From positions 1-36,741 of the forward strand of contig CALXCQ010000125.1 in NCBI GenBank assembly GCA_944386835.1: 36,741 nucleotides of DNA, given 5' to 3'. Source of the stretch: an uncultured Oscillospiraceae bacterium (GTDB lineage: Bacteria > Bacillota > Clostridia > Oscillospirales > Oscillospiraceae). This document shows, in pieces, positions 1-7,468 of the stretch; the stretch's first letter is position 1; the number at the start of each line of letters is the position of its first letter. A program made the translations under genes and the position numbers. The notes beneath the pieces were generated by a model that did not search any database, was not told the DNA's origin, and saw only the letters and a program-made list of their open reading frames with translations.

Positions 1-12
1 GGGAAATTCCAG

Positions 13-41
13 TTGACATTTTGCACAAATTACGCCATAAT
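13..41 (+). promoter_or_regulatory. Promoter of the serine dehydratase gene
   Basis: A perfect -35 box TTGACA lies at 13-18 and a CATAAT -10 box at 36-41, separated by 17 bp. This sits about 50 bp before the ATG at 91, so the transcript would have a short leader. It fits a housekeeping sigma-70/SigA promoter. Seen in sequence; activity is inferred. Confidence 0.75.
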
Positions 42-90
42 AACTCTATGTTCATACCACAAAAAACACAGTTTGGAGGCAATACATACT

Positions 91-1689
91 ATGGCTATGG
101 ATATCAGCGTATTTGAAGTCGTCGGCCCGAAAATGATGGGCCCGTCTAGTTCCGCCACTGCCGGCATGGCCCGCATTGGCAGTACCACCCATAAATTTTT
201 GACAGGCCCTCTGAAAAGTATCGACGTGCGGTTTGTCCCCTCTCGGGAAAACGGCTATTTCTCCTGCCGCAGCCACTGGGGCCTGATTGGCGGCACCATG
301 GGCATTCCCCAGGACGACGTTCGTCTGCGTCATGCCATGGACATTGCCAAAGAGCAAGGCATTGAGCTGACCTACAGTATTTTTAAAGAACCCGCCCCTG
401 TTATGCCCTTGACGGTACAAATTACCGCTGAGCAGAAAAACGGGGAAGTTCATACCGTTCGCGGCGTCTCTGTAGGCGGCGGCTCCATTTCCATCGAAAT
501 GGTAGACGGCTTTGAGGTAAATCCTGCCGCCACCGAGGCCCATTTGTTTGTCTATGCCGATAAAGATGTGGCCGAAGATCTGAAGGCAAAACTGCCCGAC
601 TCTCCCTTTGACTTTGATCAGCAAGGGGAAAAATATATGTTCTGCGTCAGCATCGACCCCAAGAAGAAGGACGAACTGGAAAAGCTGGCCGCCTCCATTG
701 ACGGCGTCACCCGGGTCCAGTATATTGAGCCCTTTATTCCTCTGGGCTATGTACCCCATGAGCCGCTGTTCACCAACTACTCCGACCTGATTCAGATGTC
801 CAAAGACACAGGCAAGAGCGTGGCGGAACTGGCCATTGAATACGAAATGGGCCGCTCCGGCCGCACCCGGGAAGAGATTTGGAACGATATGGCCGAGTCT
901 CTGGAAGTGATGAAAAACTCTGCAAGAGCCTGCATTGAAGAGCCCATTGAGCCTCTGTATGGTTACGAAGTAGGCGACTGCGGCAAAAAGATGATGAAAG
1001 CCTATGAAGAGGGCAAACTCCTGGGCGGCACCATTTTGCCCAAAGCCATCGCCATCGCTCTGGGAATTATGGAGTACTCCATGTCCTGTCACTGCATCAT
1101 CGCTGCGCCCACCGGCGGTTCTTCCGGCATCGTTCCCGGCTGTATTCTCACTGTCGCCCAGGAACGTGGCTACACGGACAAGCAGCTCATTGAATCCCTG
1201 TTTGTAGCCGCAGCCATCGGCGTAGTCATGTACTACCACAATGTCAGCTTCTCCGGCTCCAACGGTGGCTGCCAGGGCGAAGTAGGCGTCTCCTCGGCTA
1301 TGGCTGCCGGTGCTTTGGCTTATCTGGGCGGCGGCGATGCCGACGTAATCTGCCAGGCCGGTGCTTTGGCCATGAAGAACATTCTGGGCCTTCTGTGCGA
1401 CCCCATTGAGGGCTGCCCCGAAGTTCCCTGCATCAAGCGTAACGGTATTGGTGTTGGCAACGCTTTCTCCGGCTGTGACATGGCTCTGTCCGGTGTCCGC
1501 AGCTTCATTCCGCCGGATGAAGTTATCGACTCTCTGGCTCACTCTCAGGAGAAGCTGTTCCGGGGTCCCATCCGTCAGCTGCGGAATACCGAAGGCATCG
1601 GTGCTGCCTGGACTCCCACTGGCAAGGCCTCGCTCAAGCGTTCTTGCGAACTGTGCGCCGACATTCTGCTTCCCAAGAAAGAGTGGTAA
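91..1689 (+). CDS. L-serine ammonia-lyase (iron-sulfur dependent L-serine dehydratase), one-chain form
   Basis: Converts L-serine to pyruvate and ammonia in the cytoplasm, using a [4Fe-4S] cluster. The 532-residue product has the beta domain first (about 5-150), a middle segment with an ACT-like pattern (about 150-220), and the alpha domain (about 270-525). The alpha domain shows AAPTGGSSGIVPG and the three Cys expected to hold the cluster: C394 in GGCQ, C436 in LLCDP and C447 in VPC. Many Clostridia split these domains into two genes, so this is the fused form and is longer than E. coli SdaA. The ATG at 91 is chosen because GGAGG at 75-79 precedes it; the frame is open further upstream to position 13, but that would run through the promoter. 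It appears monocistronic, between its own promoter and a strong terminator. Confidence 0.93.
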   Translation: MAMDISVFEVVGPKMMGPSSSATAGMARIGSTTHKFLTGPLKSIDVRFVPSRENGYFSCRSHWGLIGGTMGIPQDDVRLRHAMDIAKEQGIELTYSIFKEPAPVMPLTVQITAEQKNGEVHTVRGVSVGGGSISIEMVDGFEVNPAATEAHLFVYADKDVAEDLKAKLPDSPFDFDQQGEKYMFCVSIDPKKKDELEKLAASIDGVTRVQYIEPFIPLGYVPHEPLFTNYSDLIQMSKDTGKSVAELAIEYEMGRSGRTREEIWNDMAESLEVMKNSARACIEEPIEPLYGYEVGDCGKKMMKAYEEGKLLGGTILPKAIAIALGIMEYSMSCHCIIAAPTGGSSGIVPGCILTVAQERGYTDKQLIESLFVAAAIGVVMYYHNVSFSGSNGGCQGEVGVSSAMAAGALAYLGGGDADVICQAGALAMKNILGLLCDPIEGCPEVPCIKRNGIGVGNAFSGCDMALSGVRSFIPPDEVIDSLAHSQEKLFRGPIRQLRNTEGIGAAWTPTGKASLKRSCELCADILLPKKEW

Positions 1690-1709
1690 CACCCATCATT
1701 TTTCCAAGG

Positions 1710-1745
1710 AAAAGGGCAGTATTGCAATTGCAATACTGCCCTTTT
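1710..1745. terminator. Bidirectional terminator, perfect 36-nt palindrome
   Basis: Two 18-nt arms (1710-1727 and 1728-1745) are exact reverse complements, with A-rich and T-rich outer ends. It lies between the convergent serine dehydratase and XRE genes, so it can serve both strands. The T run is short (four T). Confidence 0.8.
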
Positions 1746-1772
1746 GGGATTGTACCATGGGTAAACGTGGCC

Positions 1773-1994
1773 TCACTCTTTTGGGTAGGGCTCTTTACAG
1801 TTGGTTCGCCTGAGTAAATAATCTACGCTGGTATCATAATAGTCCGCCAGCTCTAAAAGGACTGGAATGGGTACGTTTAATTTCCCCAGTTCATAATCGG
1901 AATATGTGGTCTGATGTACCTTGAGATACTCTGCTAACTGTTTCTGACTTAAATCTCGATCCTCCCGGAGGTCCCGAATCCTGGTATTGTGCAT
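1773..1994 (-). CDS. Small XRE-family helix-turn-helix regulator
   Basis: A 73-residue protein made almost entirely of a Cro/C1-type helix-turn-helix domain (about 4-60): RDLREDRDLSQKQLAEYLKV, then QTTYSDYELGKLNVPIPVL and LADYYDTSVDYLL, the standard end of this fold. It should bind DNA as a dimer; no effector domain is present. It is convergent with the serine dehydratase gene and faces an AT-rich 500-bp gap. The start ATG (1994) is embedded in an inverted repeat, which suggests self-regulation. Target genes are unknown. The family call is firm; the role is not. Confidence 0.85.
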   Translation of the reverse strand: MHNTRIRDLREDRDLSQKQLAEYLKVHQTTYSDYELGKLNVPIPVLLELADYYDTSVDYLLRRTNCKEPYPKE

Positions 1995-2018
1995 AATAAC
2001 ACCCCCGGGTTATTATGC
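1991..2018 (-). promoter_or_regulatory. Inverted repeat over the start of the XRE gene
   Basis: GCATAATAAC (1991-2000) and GTTATTATGC (2009-2018) are exact reverse complements separated by 8 nt. The 3' arm on the minus strand holds the ATG start codon, and the G-rich loop holds the likely ribosome binding site. It could be an operator for the XRE dimer or an RNA hairpin that hides the start codon. Seen in sequence; function inferred. Confidence 0.5.
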
Positions 2019-2019
2019 G

Positions 2020-2055
2020 TTAAGGGAATATGGCTTATTGCAATTTAAGGGAATA
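2020..2055. repeat. Two 11-bp direct repeats TTAAGGGAATA
   Basis: Exact copies lie at 2020-2030 and 2045-2055, 25 bp apart start to start, just upstream of the XRE gene on its minus-strand side. Possible operator half sites or chance. No protein can be assigned. Confidence 0.4.
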
Positions 2056-2437
2056 AATCTTATATTCGCGATCGAAAAATTCCCGCTGTGGCGGATTTTT
2101 CTTTCTTTGAGAATCTCGCAAGTAATTTCTTACAAAATTAGAAATTTTTCCATTTTCTTAAATTATTCTGAAATTATGATGAAAAAAGTTAGAATATTTT
2201 CCAAAATTATCTTTCCATATTTTGGAAAACCGTCCGTGTATCGTGGACACATTTGGCAATTTTTCCAATTTATGGATTTTCTATTATACATAAAAAAAGT
2301 AAATTTTTCATAACCGTCTGTTTCTCACCGTATCCTATTCCCGCAATATATTTGATTTTGCGCGGAAAATCCCTATATTTCTAAATTCTGATAATACTTT
2401 TGGCAGGCTGCGCAAAAGTCAACTGAAGAAATATTCA
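2056..2437. other. AT-rich spacer without a convincing gene
   Basis: This stretch is strongly AT-rich with many A and T runs. A plus-strand frame of about 100 codons runs through it, but it has low-complexity composition, no ribosome binding site, and starts inside the XRE gene's hairpin. I see no RNA gene or clear promoter. Confidence 0.5.
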
Positions 2438-2489
2438 CAAAAACTGAGAAGGCCGCCACAGCATACTGCTAAGGCGGTCTTCTCGGTTC
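2438..2489 (-). terminator. Terminator of the CofE-like gene
   Basis: Arms at 2442-2457 and 2473-2488 pair along about 15 bp, including two G-U pairs in one orientation, with a smaller AGCA/TGCT hairpin in the loop. On the minus strand it is followed by a T run (A run at 2439-2443). It begins a few bases after the stop codon at 2495. Confidence 0.75.
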
Positions 2490-2494
2490 AGCCC

Positions 2495-3691
2495 TTATTC
2501 AGCCGTATAATTGTCAAAATATCCCTGGATATAGATGATAGGCGTTCCCTTATCGCCGCTGCCACTGGTCAGATCGCACAAAGAACCAATCAGGTCTGTG
2601 AGCCGCCGGGGCGTGGTGCCTTCGGATGCCATATGGCCCACCAGGCTTTCGCTTCCCTTATTGGCAATTCTCTGGGAGACCGCCTCTTTCAGCGCCTGTC
2701 CGCTTAACTCTTTAAAATCGTTATCTGCCAGATATTTCAGCTTCAGTTCGTTGGGGGTACCGGTCAGCCCAGGCGTATAGCCGGGAGAGACCACCGGATC
2801 TGCCAGTTCCCAAATATGGCCCGCCGGGTCTTTAAAGGCTCCGTCCCCATAGACCATGGCCTCAATCTGTTTGCCAGTAGCCTGGCTCAGCTGCTGGCTA
2901 ATCTGGGCTGCCACTTCCATACAGTCTCTGGGAAACAGTTTGACTGTTTCGTCCGTCGCCTTGTTGGAACCCAGAAGACCATACTCAGCGTTGTAACCAC
3001 TGCCGTCCACAGGCTGAGTCAACAAATCATCCAGCCCCAACACCACTTCCGCGCCGGCGGCCTTTAAGAGCCGTTTACTGCGTCCACGGCTGTGAATATC
3101 GCAAGTGATCACCCGATTGGTATACTGCAAAATGGTCTGCACCCGATTGGCAAACACCACTTCCACTTCGGCACCTGCCTGCCGAATCAGGTCGGAGTAG
3201 ACTTCCACATAGTCCACGCCGGTAAAGGGATGGATGACCGTACCGAATGCCTGCCGGAACTGTTCCAGAGAAAGGACGGTATCATAGGGGTCAATTCCTT
3301 TTTCGTCCAGTTGATCCAGGGAAATCAGGTGATTGCCTACTTCATCGGAAGGATAGGAAAGCATCAGAACCACTTTCTTTACCCCCATGGCAATGCCAGT
3401 CAGAAGTACCGCAAACCGATTCCGGCTGAGAATGGGAAACACCACGCCTACTGTACCGCCACCGGTTTTCGTCCGGACATCTTTGGCAATTTGCTCTACC
3501 GTTGCATAGTTGCCCTGCGCCCGGGCCACCACGGATTCCGTAACCGCTACAATATCCCGGTCACAGGGTTCAATCCCGTTTTCCGCCAACGCCTGCCGAA
3601 CGGCCTCCACGGTAATTTTGGCAATGTCGTCTCCCTGCCGGATAATCGGGCCGCGTACGCCCCGGACTACGGTTCCCAAAGTTCTGCTCAT
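2495..3691 (-). CDS. CofE-like protein (coenzyme F420-0:L-glutamate ligase family)
   Basis: A 398-residue protein that I assign to the F420_ligase/CofE family from its overall pattern. The N-terminal part reads VRGPIIRQGDDI then DIVAVTESVVARAQGNYA, and the middle part carries HPFTGVDYVEVY. CofE adds glutamate to F420-0, but nothing else in the window belongs to F420 synthesis. Clostridia often carry this longer homologue without F420, so the true substrate is probably different: an amino-acid or glutamate ligation on another acceptor. Start ATG at 3691 with AGGAG about 12 nt before it. It is transcribed divergently from a LysR gene, and its promoter overlaps a LysR-type box, so it is the likely target of that regulator. 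Family call good; reaction uncertain. Confidence 0.75.
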   Translation of the reverse strand: MSRTLGTVVRGVRGPIIRQGDDIAKITVEAVRQALAENGIEPCDRDIVAVTESVVARAQGNYATVEQIAKDVRTKTGGGTVGVVFPILSRNRFAVLLTGIAMGVKKVVLMLSYPSDEVGNHLISLDQLDEKGIDPYDTVLSLEQFRQAFGTVIHPFTGVDYVEVYSDLIRQAGAEVEVVFANRVQTILQYTNRVITCDIHSRGRSKRLLKAAGAEVVLGLDDLLTQPVDGSGYNAEYGLLGSNKATDETVKLFPRDCMEVAAQISQQLSQATGKQIEAMVYGDGAFKDPAGHIWELADPVVSPGYTPGLTGTPNELKLKYLADNDFKELSGQALKEAVSQRIANKGSESLVGHMASEGTTPRRLTDLIGSLCDLTSGSGDKGTPIIYIQGYFDNYTAE

Positions 3692-3750
3692 TGGATGGAC
3701 TCTCCTTTTCTTGCCCCAGGTCTTGCTGGTTGCAATTTCTTATCGACTTT

Positions 3751-3779
3751 ATTATACTGTCCTCAATACTATTAGTAAA
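3751..3779 (-). promoter_or_regulatory. Promoter of the CofE-like gene
   Basis: On the minus strand a perfect TATAAT -10 box lies at 3756-3751, with TTTACT 17 bp upstream (3779-3774) as a weak -35 box. The -35 part lies inside the candidate LysR box at 3771-3784, so regulation at this promoter is plausible. Confidence 0.6.
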
Positions 3780-3816
3780 ATTCATATTTTTAATAATAAC
3801 CATTAGTAATTTTAAT
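3771..3816. promoter_or_regulatory. Candidate LysR binding region between divergent genes
   Basis: ATTAGTAAAATT (3771-3782) and ATTAGTAATTTT (3802-3813) are imperfect direct repeats 31 bp apart, about three helical turns. Each also fits the LysR T-N11-A rule (T3772/A3784 and T3803/A3815), and the second has ATTA/TAAT ends. The arrangement is typical of a LysR regulator acting on a divergent target. Confidence 0.5.
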
Positions 3817-3835
3817 GGTATCAGGAGGTTGCACC

Positions 3836-4774
3836 ATGGCCGTCAAACTGGAGCTTTATCGAATCTTTCAAACGGTAGCAGAAACAGGGTCCATCTCCGG
3901 TGCGGCAGAGAAACTGTACCTGACCCAATCCGCCCTCAGCCAGGCCATTAAGCAGCTGGAGTCCCAACTACAGGTCCGGTTGTTTTCCCGGACCTCCCGG
4001 GGTGTGCGTCTGACCACCGAAGGTCAGTTGCTTTACGACTATGTGCGCCAAGCCATGGGCCTTCTGCAAAGCGGCGAGGAAAAACTGGCCCTCAGCCGCA
4101 GCTTACTCCTGGGACAGCTGTCAATCGGAGCCAACGATACCATCACCCGTACGTATCTGTTACCTCGGTTAGAGGCTTTTCACAAAGCCTATCCCGCCAT
4201 CCGGCTGAAAATTCTCAACGGTACCTCCCAAATGGTTTTGGACATGCTCAGTGAAGGCCAGGTAGACGTAGCCTTTGCCAGCCAGCCTGCCAGGCCTCAG
4301 AATTTCTCCATTCATCCCTGTTTTGCCATGCACACCATTTTTGTAGCCTCGGCCCAATATCCCTGCTCCTTTGAAAAAACGTATTCCCTCCCGGAAATCG
4401 CCGCACTTCCTCTGATTCTTCTGGACAAACGGGCCAGCTCCCGCAACTATGTGGAACAGCTTTTTTTGACCCATGGCATATCTTTGCAGCCGGAAATTGA
4501 GCTTGCCTCCCATGATTTGCTCATCAGTCTGGCGCAGATTGGCCTGGGTGTGGCCTGCATTACAGAGGAATACGCCGGTCCGGCCCTGGCCCACGGAGAA
4601 ATCCGTCCGCTGCTCCTGGAAACGCCCTTGCCTCCCCGAACCATGTACCTTTGCACCTTACAAGGCGTCGCCCCTACGGTGGCCGCTCAGCGGTTTGTGT
4701 CCTTTATTGCGCAAAGCAATGCCGGCGGCTCTTTTCCGCCGCCGGCAACTGCGCTCCCATCTTCCGGCCGTTAA
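3836..4774 (+). CDS. LysR-family transcriptional regulator
   Basis: A 312-residue LysR-type regulator. The N-terminal winged helix-turn-helix (about 1-65) reads LYRIFQTVAETGSISGAAEK, LTQSALSQAIKQLESQL and LFSRTSRGVRLT. The rest is the two-lobed substrate-binding (effector) domain. The ATG at 3836 is chosen over an upstream in-frame GTG at 3815 because AGGAGG precedes it at 3823-3828. The protein is divergent from the CofE-like gene and probably controls it and itself through the boxes at 3771-3816. The effector cannot be read from the sequence. The C-terminal tail (GGSFPPPATALPSSGR) is low complexity. Confidence 0.92.
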   Translation: MAVKLELYRIFQTVAETGSISGAAEKLYLTQSALSQAIKQLESQLQVRLFSRTSRGVRLTTEGQLLYDYVRQAMGLLQSGEEKLALSRSLLLGQLSIGANDTITRTYLLPRLEAFHKAYPAIRLKILNGTSQMVLDMLSEGQVDVAFASQPARPQNFSIHPCFAMHTIFVASAQYPCSFEKTYSLPEIAALPLILLDKRASSRNYVEQLFLTHGISLQPEIELASHDLLISLAQIGLGVACITEEYAGPALAHGEIRPLLLETPLPPRTMYLCTLQGVAPTVAAQRFVSFIAQSNAGGSFPPPATALPSSGR

Positions 4775-4826
4775 ACGTCCCTCCTCCATCCATGCGCCCC
4801 ATTCTCTGACTACGGACAGCTCCCGC

Positions 4827-4914
4827 CTTTTCAGGCAGGACAGAAGTCTTTTCCGTCAGGCAAAAGCCTTTTCAGACCGGCCAACACCTTTTCAGGCCAG
4901 ACAAAAGCCTTTTC
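4827..4914 (+). repeat. Five-copy CTTTTC-led direct repeat, 20-21 bp period
   Basis: CTTTTC occurs at 4827, 4848, 4868, 4888 and 4909, spaced 21, 20, 20 and 21 bp. The bases between are related, roughly AGGCCAGACAAAAG. The last copy forms the first arm of the terminator that follows. No spacer-like unique sequence is present, so this is not CRISPR. It fills the gap between the convergent lysR and pepD genes. Confidence 0.65.
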
Positions 4915-4934
4915 CCAATGGGAAAAGGCTTTTG
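4902..4934. terminator. Bidirectional terminator between lysR and pepD
   Basis: CAAAAGCCTTTTCCCA (4902-4917) and TGGGAAAAGGCTTTTG (4919-4934) are exact reverse complements with a one-base centre. It is placed between two convergent genes. Confidence 0.75.
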
Positions 4935-4972
4935 CTGATCCACTGATAACTTTCCCAAGCCGCAGGCAGAAT

Positions 4973-6505
4973 TTAGCGGCTGGTGTGAGCGCTTTCTTCA
5001 CAGGCGCCTCTCGTTCCTCCGAAACTGTCTGGCTTCTCCTTGCCGCCGTTTTCCTCCAGTTCCCTGCTTTTTTCCAAAATTCCCAGAACCAGTTGCCAGG
5101 TTCTGACTACCGAGGAAACTACCAGGGTCTCCCGGGTCGTATGCACATCCCGGATTTCCGGCCCCAGGGAGATACACTGTAAATTCTCCAGCCCGCCGGC
5201 GAAAACGCCGCATTCCAGTCCGGCATGAATGGCTGCCACCACAGGCTCTCGTCCGTACTGCTCTGCAAAAAGGCGGCTGACCAACTGCAAAAGGGAGGAA
5301 TCTTTCCGATATTCCCAGGCCGGGTAATCTCCCGAAACCGTAACAGTACCGCCCATTTGTCCCAAAGCAGCTTCCAATTTCCAGATGACCATCTCTTTCT
5401 CGGAGGTCAGGGAGCTACGCACAGAATAGGAAACTCGCATTTCCTCTTCTTCCAGACGGATGAGTCCCATGTTGAGGGAAGTTTGCACCAGACCATCGAT
5501 TTCCCGACTCATGGACTGAATCCCATTGGGAAGCATGTGTAAAAGGGCTGCGATGGCCTTGGCATCCTGGGGACATACGGCTTGCGCCACTACCCATCCG
5601 GCAGTGGCCTGGACCTTCAGGTCTGGATCGGTTGTTGCATGTTCCCGCCGGAACTGATCTGTCATAGTGCTGATGAGGGTCATCGCCCTGTCCTTGTCTT
5701 CCTGTGCCACAATCACAGCCGCCTGGGCCTCCCGGCAAATTGCATTGTCCTTTTCTCCCCCCTCCAGGCCGGCAATCCGAATGGGCAGGTTTCTGGCCAG
5801 GCCATATAGGAGCCGTCCCATCAGAACATTGGCGTTGGCCAGGCCTTTGTCTATCTGAACGCCGGAATGGCCGCCAGTAAGGCCCGAAACCGTCAGGTCC
5901 AGACGCACGCCCTCCACTTTTTGCTGCCGGACCGGCAAATGACAGTCCACTCTCGCCCCGCCGGCGCAACTGACTGTGAGAATGCCCTCTTCCTCCGAAT
6001 CCAGATTGATAAGGTACCGGCCATGCAGTTTCGACAAGTCCAGGGCCCTGGCCCCATCCATGCCCGTTTCCTCATCGGTCGTGAATACCGCCTCCAGCGC
6101 CGGATGGGCCAGCTTCTTGTCATCCAAAATGGCCAGCATCATGGCGACGGCAATCCCATCGTCAGCCCCCAGGCTGGTCCCCTGGGCACGGATCCAATCC
6201 CCTTCCCATTGCAAACGCAAACCGTCTTTTTCAAAATCCAGGGCGACTCCCGGTTCCTTTGCACAGACCATATCCAGGTGACCCTGTAAAATCAGAGTTG
6301 GGGCCGCTTCGTAGCCGGAAGAAGCCGGCTTGTACACAATAACATTGTGGGCCGAATCCTGATACCACTGCAGATTCCTTGCTTTGGCAAAGGCCACACA
6401 ATAGTCGCTAATGGCTTTTGTGTTGCCGGAGCCATGGGGAATTTGGCACAAGTCTTCAAAAAACCGAAATACGCTTTGGGGATGTACCGATGACAATCCT
6501 CCCAT
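4973..6505 (-). CDS. pepD: PepD, aminoacyl-histidine dipeptidase (M20 peptidase)
   Basis: A cytoplasmic metal-dependent dipeptidase that splits Xaa-His and other dipeptides into amino acids. The 510-residue product has the M20 signatures: LILQGHLDMVCAK (metal His and catalytic Asp, about 70-80), GTSLGADDGIAVAM (bridging Asp), TTDEETGMDGA (catalytic Glu pair) and NLDSEEEG. A lid domain with GLTGGHSGVQID and a C-terminal IHAGLECG metal site follow. Length is slightly above the usual 480-490 because of a Gly/Lys/Ser-rich tail after VLGILEKSRELEE. The ATG at 6505 has AAGGAG at suitable spacing; the frame stays open for about 100 further codons upstream but that part is low quality. It supplies amino acids for fermentation. 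Confidence 0.93.
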   Translation of the reverse strand: MGGLSSVHPQSVFRFFEDLCQIPHGSGNTKAISDYCVAFAKARNLQWYQDSAHNVIVYKPASSGYEAAPTLILQGHLDMVCAKEPGVALDFEKDGLRLQWEGDWIRAQGTSLGADDGIAVAMMLAILDDKKLAHPALEAVFTTDEETGMDGARALDLSKLHGRYLINLDSEEEGILTVSCAGGARVDCHLPVRQQKVEGVRLDLTVSGLTGGHSGVQIDKGLANANVLMGRLLYGLARNLPIRIAGLEGGEKDNAICREAQAAVIVAQEDKDRAMTLISTMTDQFRREHATTDPDLKVQATAGWVVAQAVCPQDAKAIAALLHMLPNGIQSMSREIDGLVQTSLNMGLIRLEEEEMRVSYSVRSSLTSEKEMVIWKLEAALGQMGGTVTVSGDYPAWEYRKDSSLLQLVSRLFAEQYGREPVVAAIHAGLECGVFAGGLENLQCISLGPEIRDVHTTRETLVVSSVVRTWQLVLGILEKSRELEENGGKEKPDSFGGTRGACEESAHTSR

Positions 6506-7387
6506 CTCAATTCTCCTTTCCACCCTTCCGGGTTCTGGGTTTTTCCCTTTTTTCCTGTTCTGCTTTTCTCTGAATTGGTATCTTTTCTGTCTGCCTCTGC
6601 CTGGAAAGGGCATGTGCAGAAAGTTATGGGATCTGGCAAAAATGGAGCGACGGCGTCCAGGCTCTTTGGGGAAGCACCACAGGCATCTGACCGGAGGCTT
6701 CTCCAGCGGTTTTCCGATTGCGGCACAACGCAAGACACGAGACGCCCTTTTGGCATTAGCCCATCCGGAAAAGCAGGATACCAGCCCGGCAAATTCCGGA
6801 GGAAACAAGGTGCCCCAATTGGGTACCCCGGCCAGGAAGAACTTGGCAAACTGGGGTCAAGAAAATGAAAGCTGCATCCAAAGGCCGTTTTGGCTGCGCC
6901 AAACTGCGCTCCCAGTCGCCGGGAAGTAAGCTCTATTCGACAAATTGCATGGATTTCCTTTTACCCGGCCGGACTGTCCCGTTACGCACTGAGCCACAGC
7001 TTCCTTCGTATCATACCGGTCTTTGTGTCCCTTGGCAATCCCCTTCCTTCCAACTTCCCGGTAAAAAACTGCCTGGCTTTCCTGCATTTTCCCCTGGACT
7101 ATCGTAAAATACTGATAAAATGGTATTTTGTTTTTTGTAAGCATTGCCATAATTTTTCCCTATCGATTGCAAATATTTTTTATGTTTTCCTTCGAAATCC
7201 AATCGGAATTCTCTTGATAATTTCTCATATTTATTTATTTTTTATAAATATTTATTCATAACTTCCGAAAATTTAATCGATATTTTTTGCCTGATATTCC
7301 ATTTTTTTGCACATAATCAATAAAAAATTATCGAAATAATTCCCGTATTTACTTAAATCCCCTGTCTATTTTTGTGAAATTGTTCTA
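6506..7387. other. Long spacer between divergent pepD and apbE
   Basis: The first 600 bp are GC-rich and show no frame with a ribosome binding site or recognisable protein. A small hairpin-forming stretch lies at about 6810-6830. From about 7100 the sequence turns very AT-rich up to the apbE promoter. I found no RNA gene or riboswitch here, and I could not place the pepD promoter. Confidence 0.5.
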
Positions 7388-7416
7388 TTGTATAATTTAG
7401 CATACTGGAGTATAAT
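7388..7416 (+). promoter_or_regulatory. Promoter of the apbE-nusG-Gx operon
   Basis: TTGTAT (7388-7393) and TATAAT (7411-7416) are separated by 17 bp. A second TATAAT lies at 7391-7396 but has no good -35 partner. It is 53 bp before the chosen apbE ATG. Confidence 0.6.
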
Positions 7417-7468
7417 GTGAAGCGTCGTAAAAGGGTTGCTGGACAGTTTTGGGGACGTACATAAGGGA

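Noticed and set aside
52-1692. Long minus-strand open frame (over 540 codons) opposite the serine dehydratase gene
   Set aside because: It mirrors a well-supported gene, has no ribosome site and no recognisable protein. GC-biased codons often leave the opposite strand open.
1987-2313. Plus-strand frame of about 108 codons in the AT-rich gap
   Set aside because: Starts inside the XRE gene's own start region, lacks a ribosome site, and is rich in Phe, Ile and Lys as expected for AT-rich non-coding DNA.
3560-3580. A GGTTCAATCCCG-like stretch suggesting a tRNA T arm
   Set aside because: It lies inside the CofE-like coding region and no acceptor or anticodon stem fits around it.
4827-4914. CRISPR array at the short repeats (also considered at 9363-9488)
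   Set aside because: Units are contiguous or differ gradually, without unique spacers of constant length, and there are no cas genes.
6506-6808. N-terminal extension of PepD by about 100 codons
   Set aside because: The ATG at 6505 has a good ribosome site and PepD proteins begin there; the extension has no family sequence.
7160-7335. Several ATCGA motifs in the AT-rich region before apbE
   Set aside because: Three or four short hits in 180 bp without constant flanks or spacing; chance is the better explanation.
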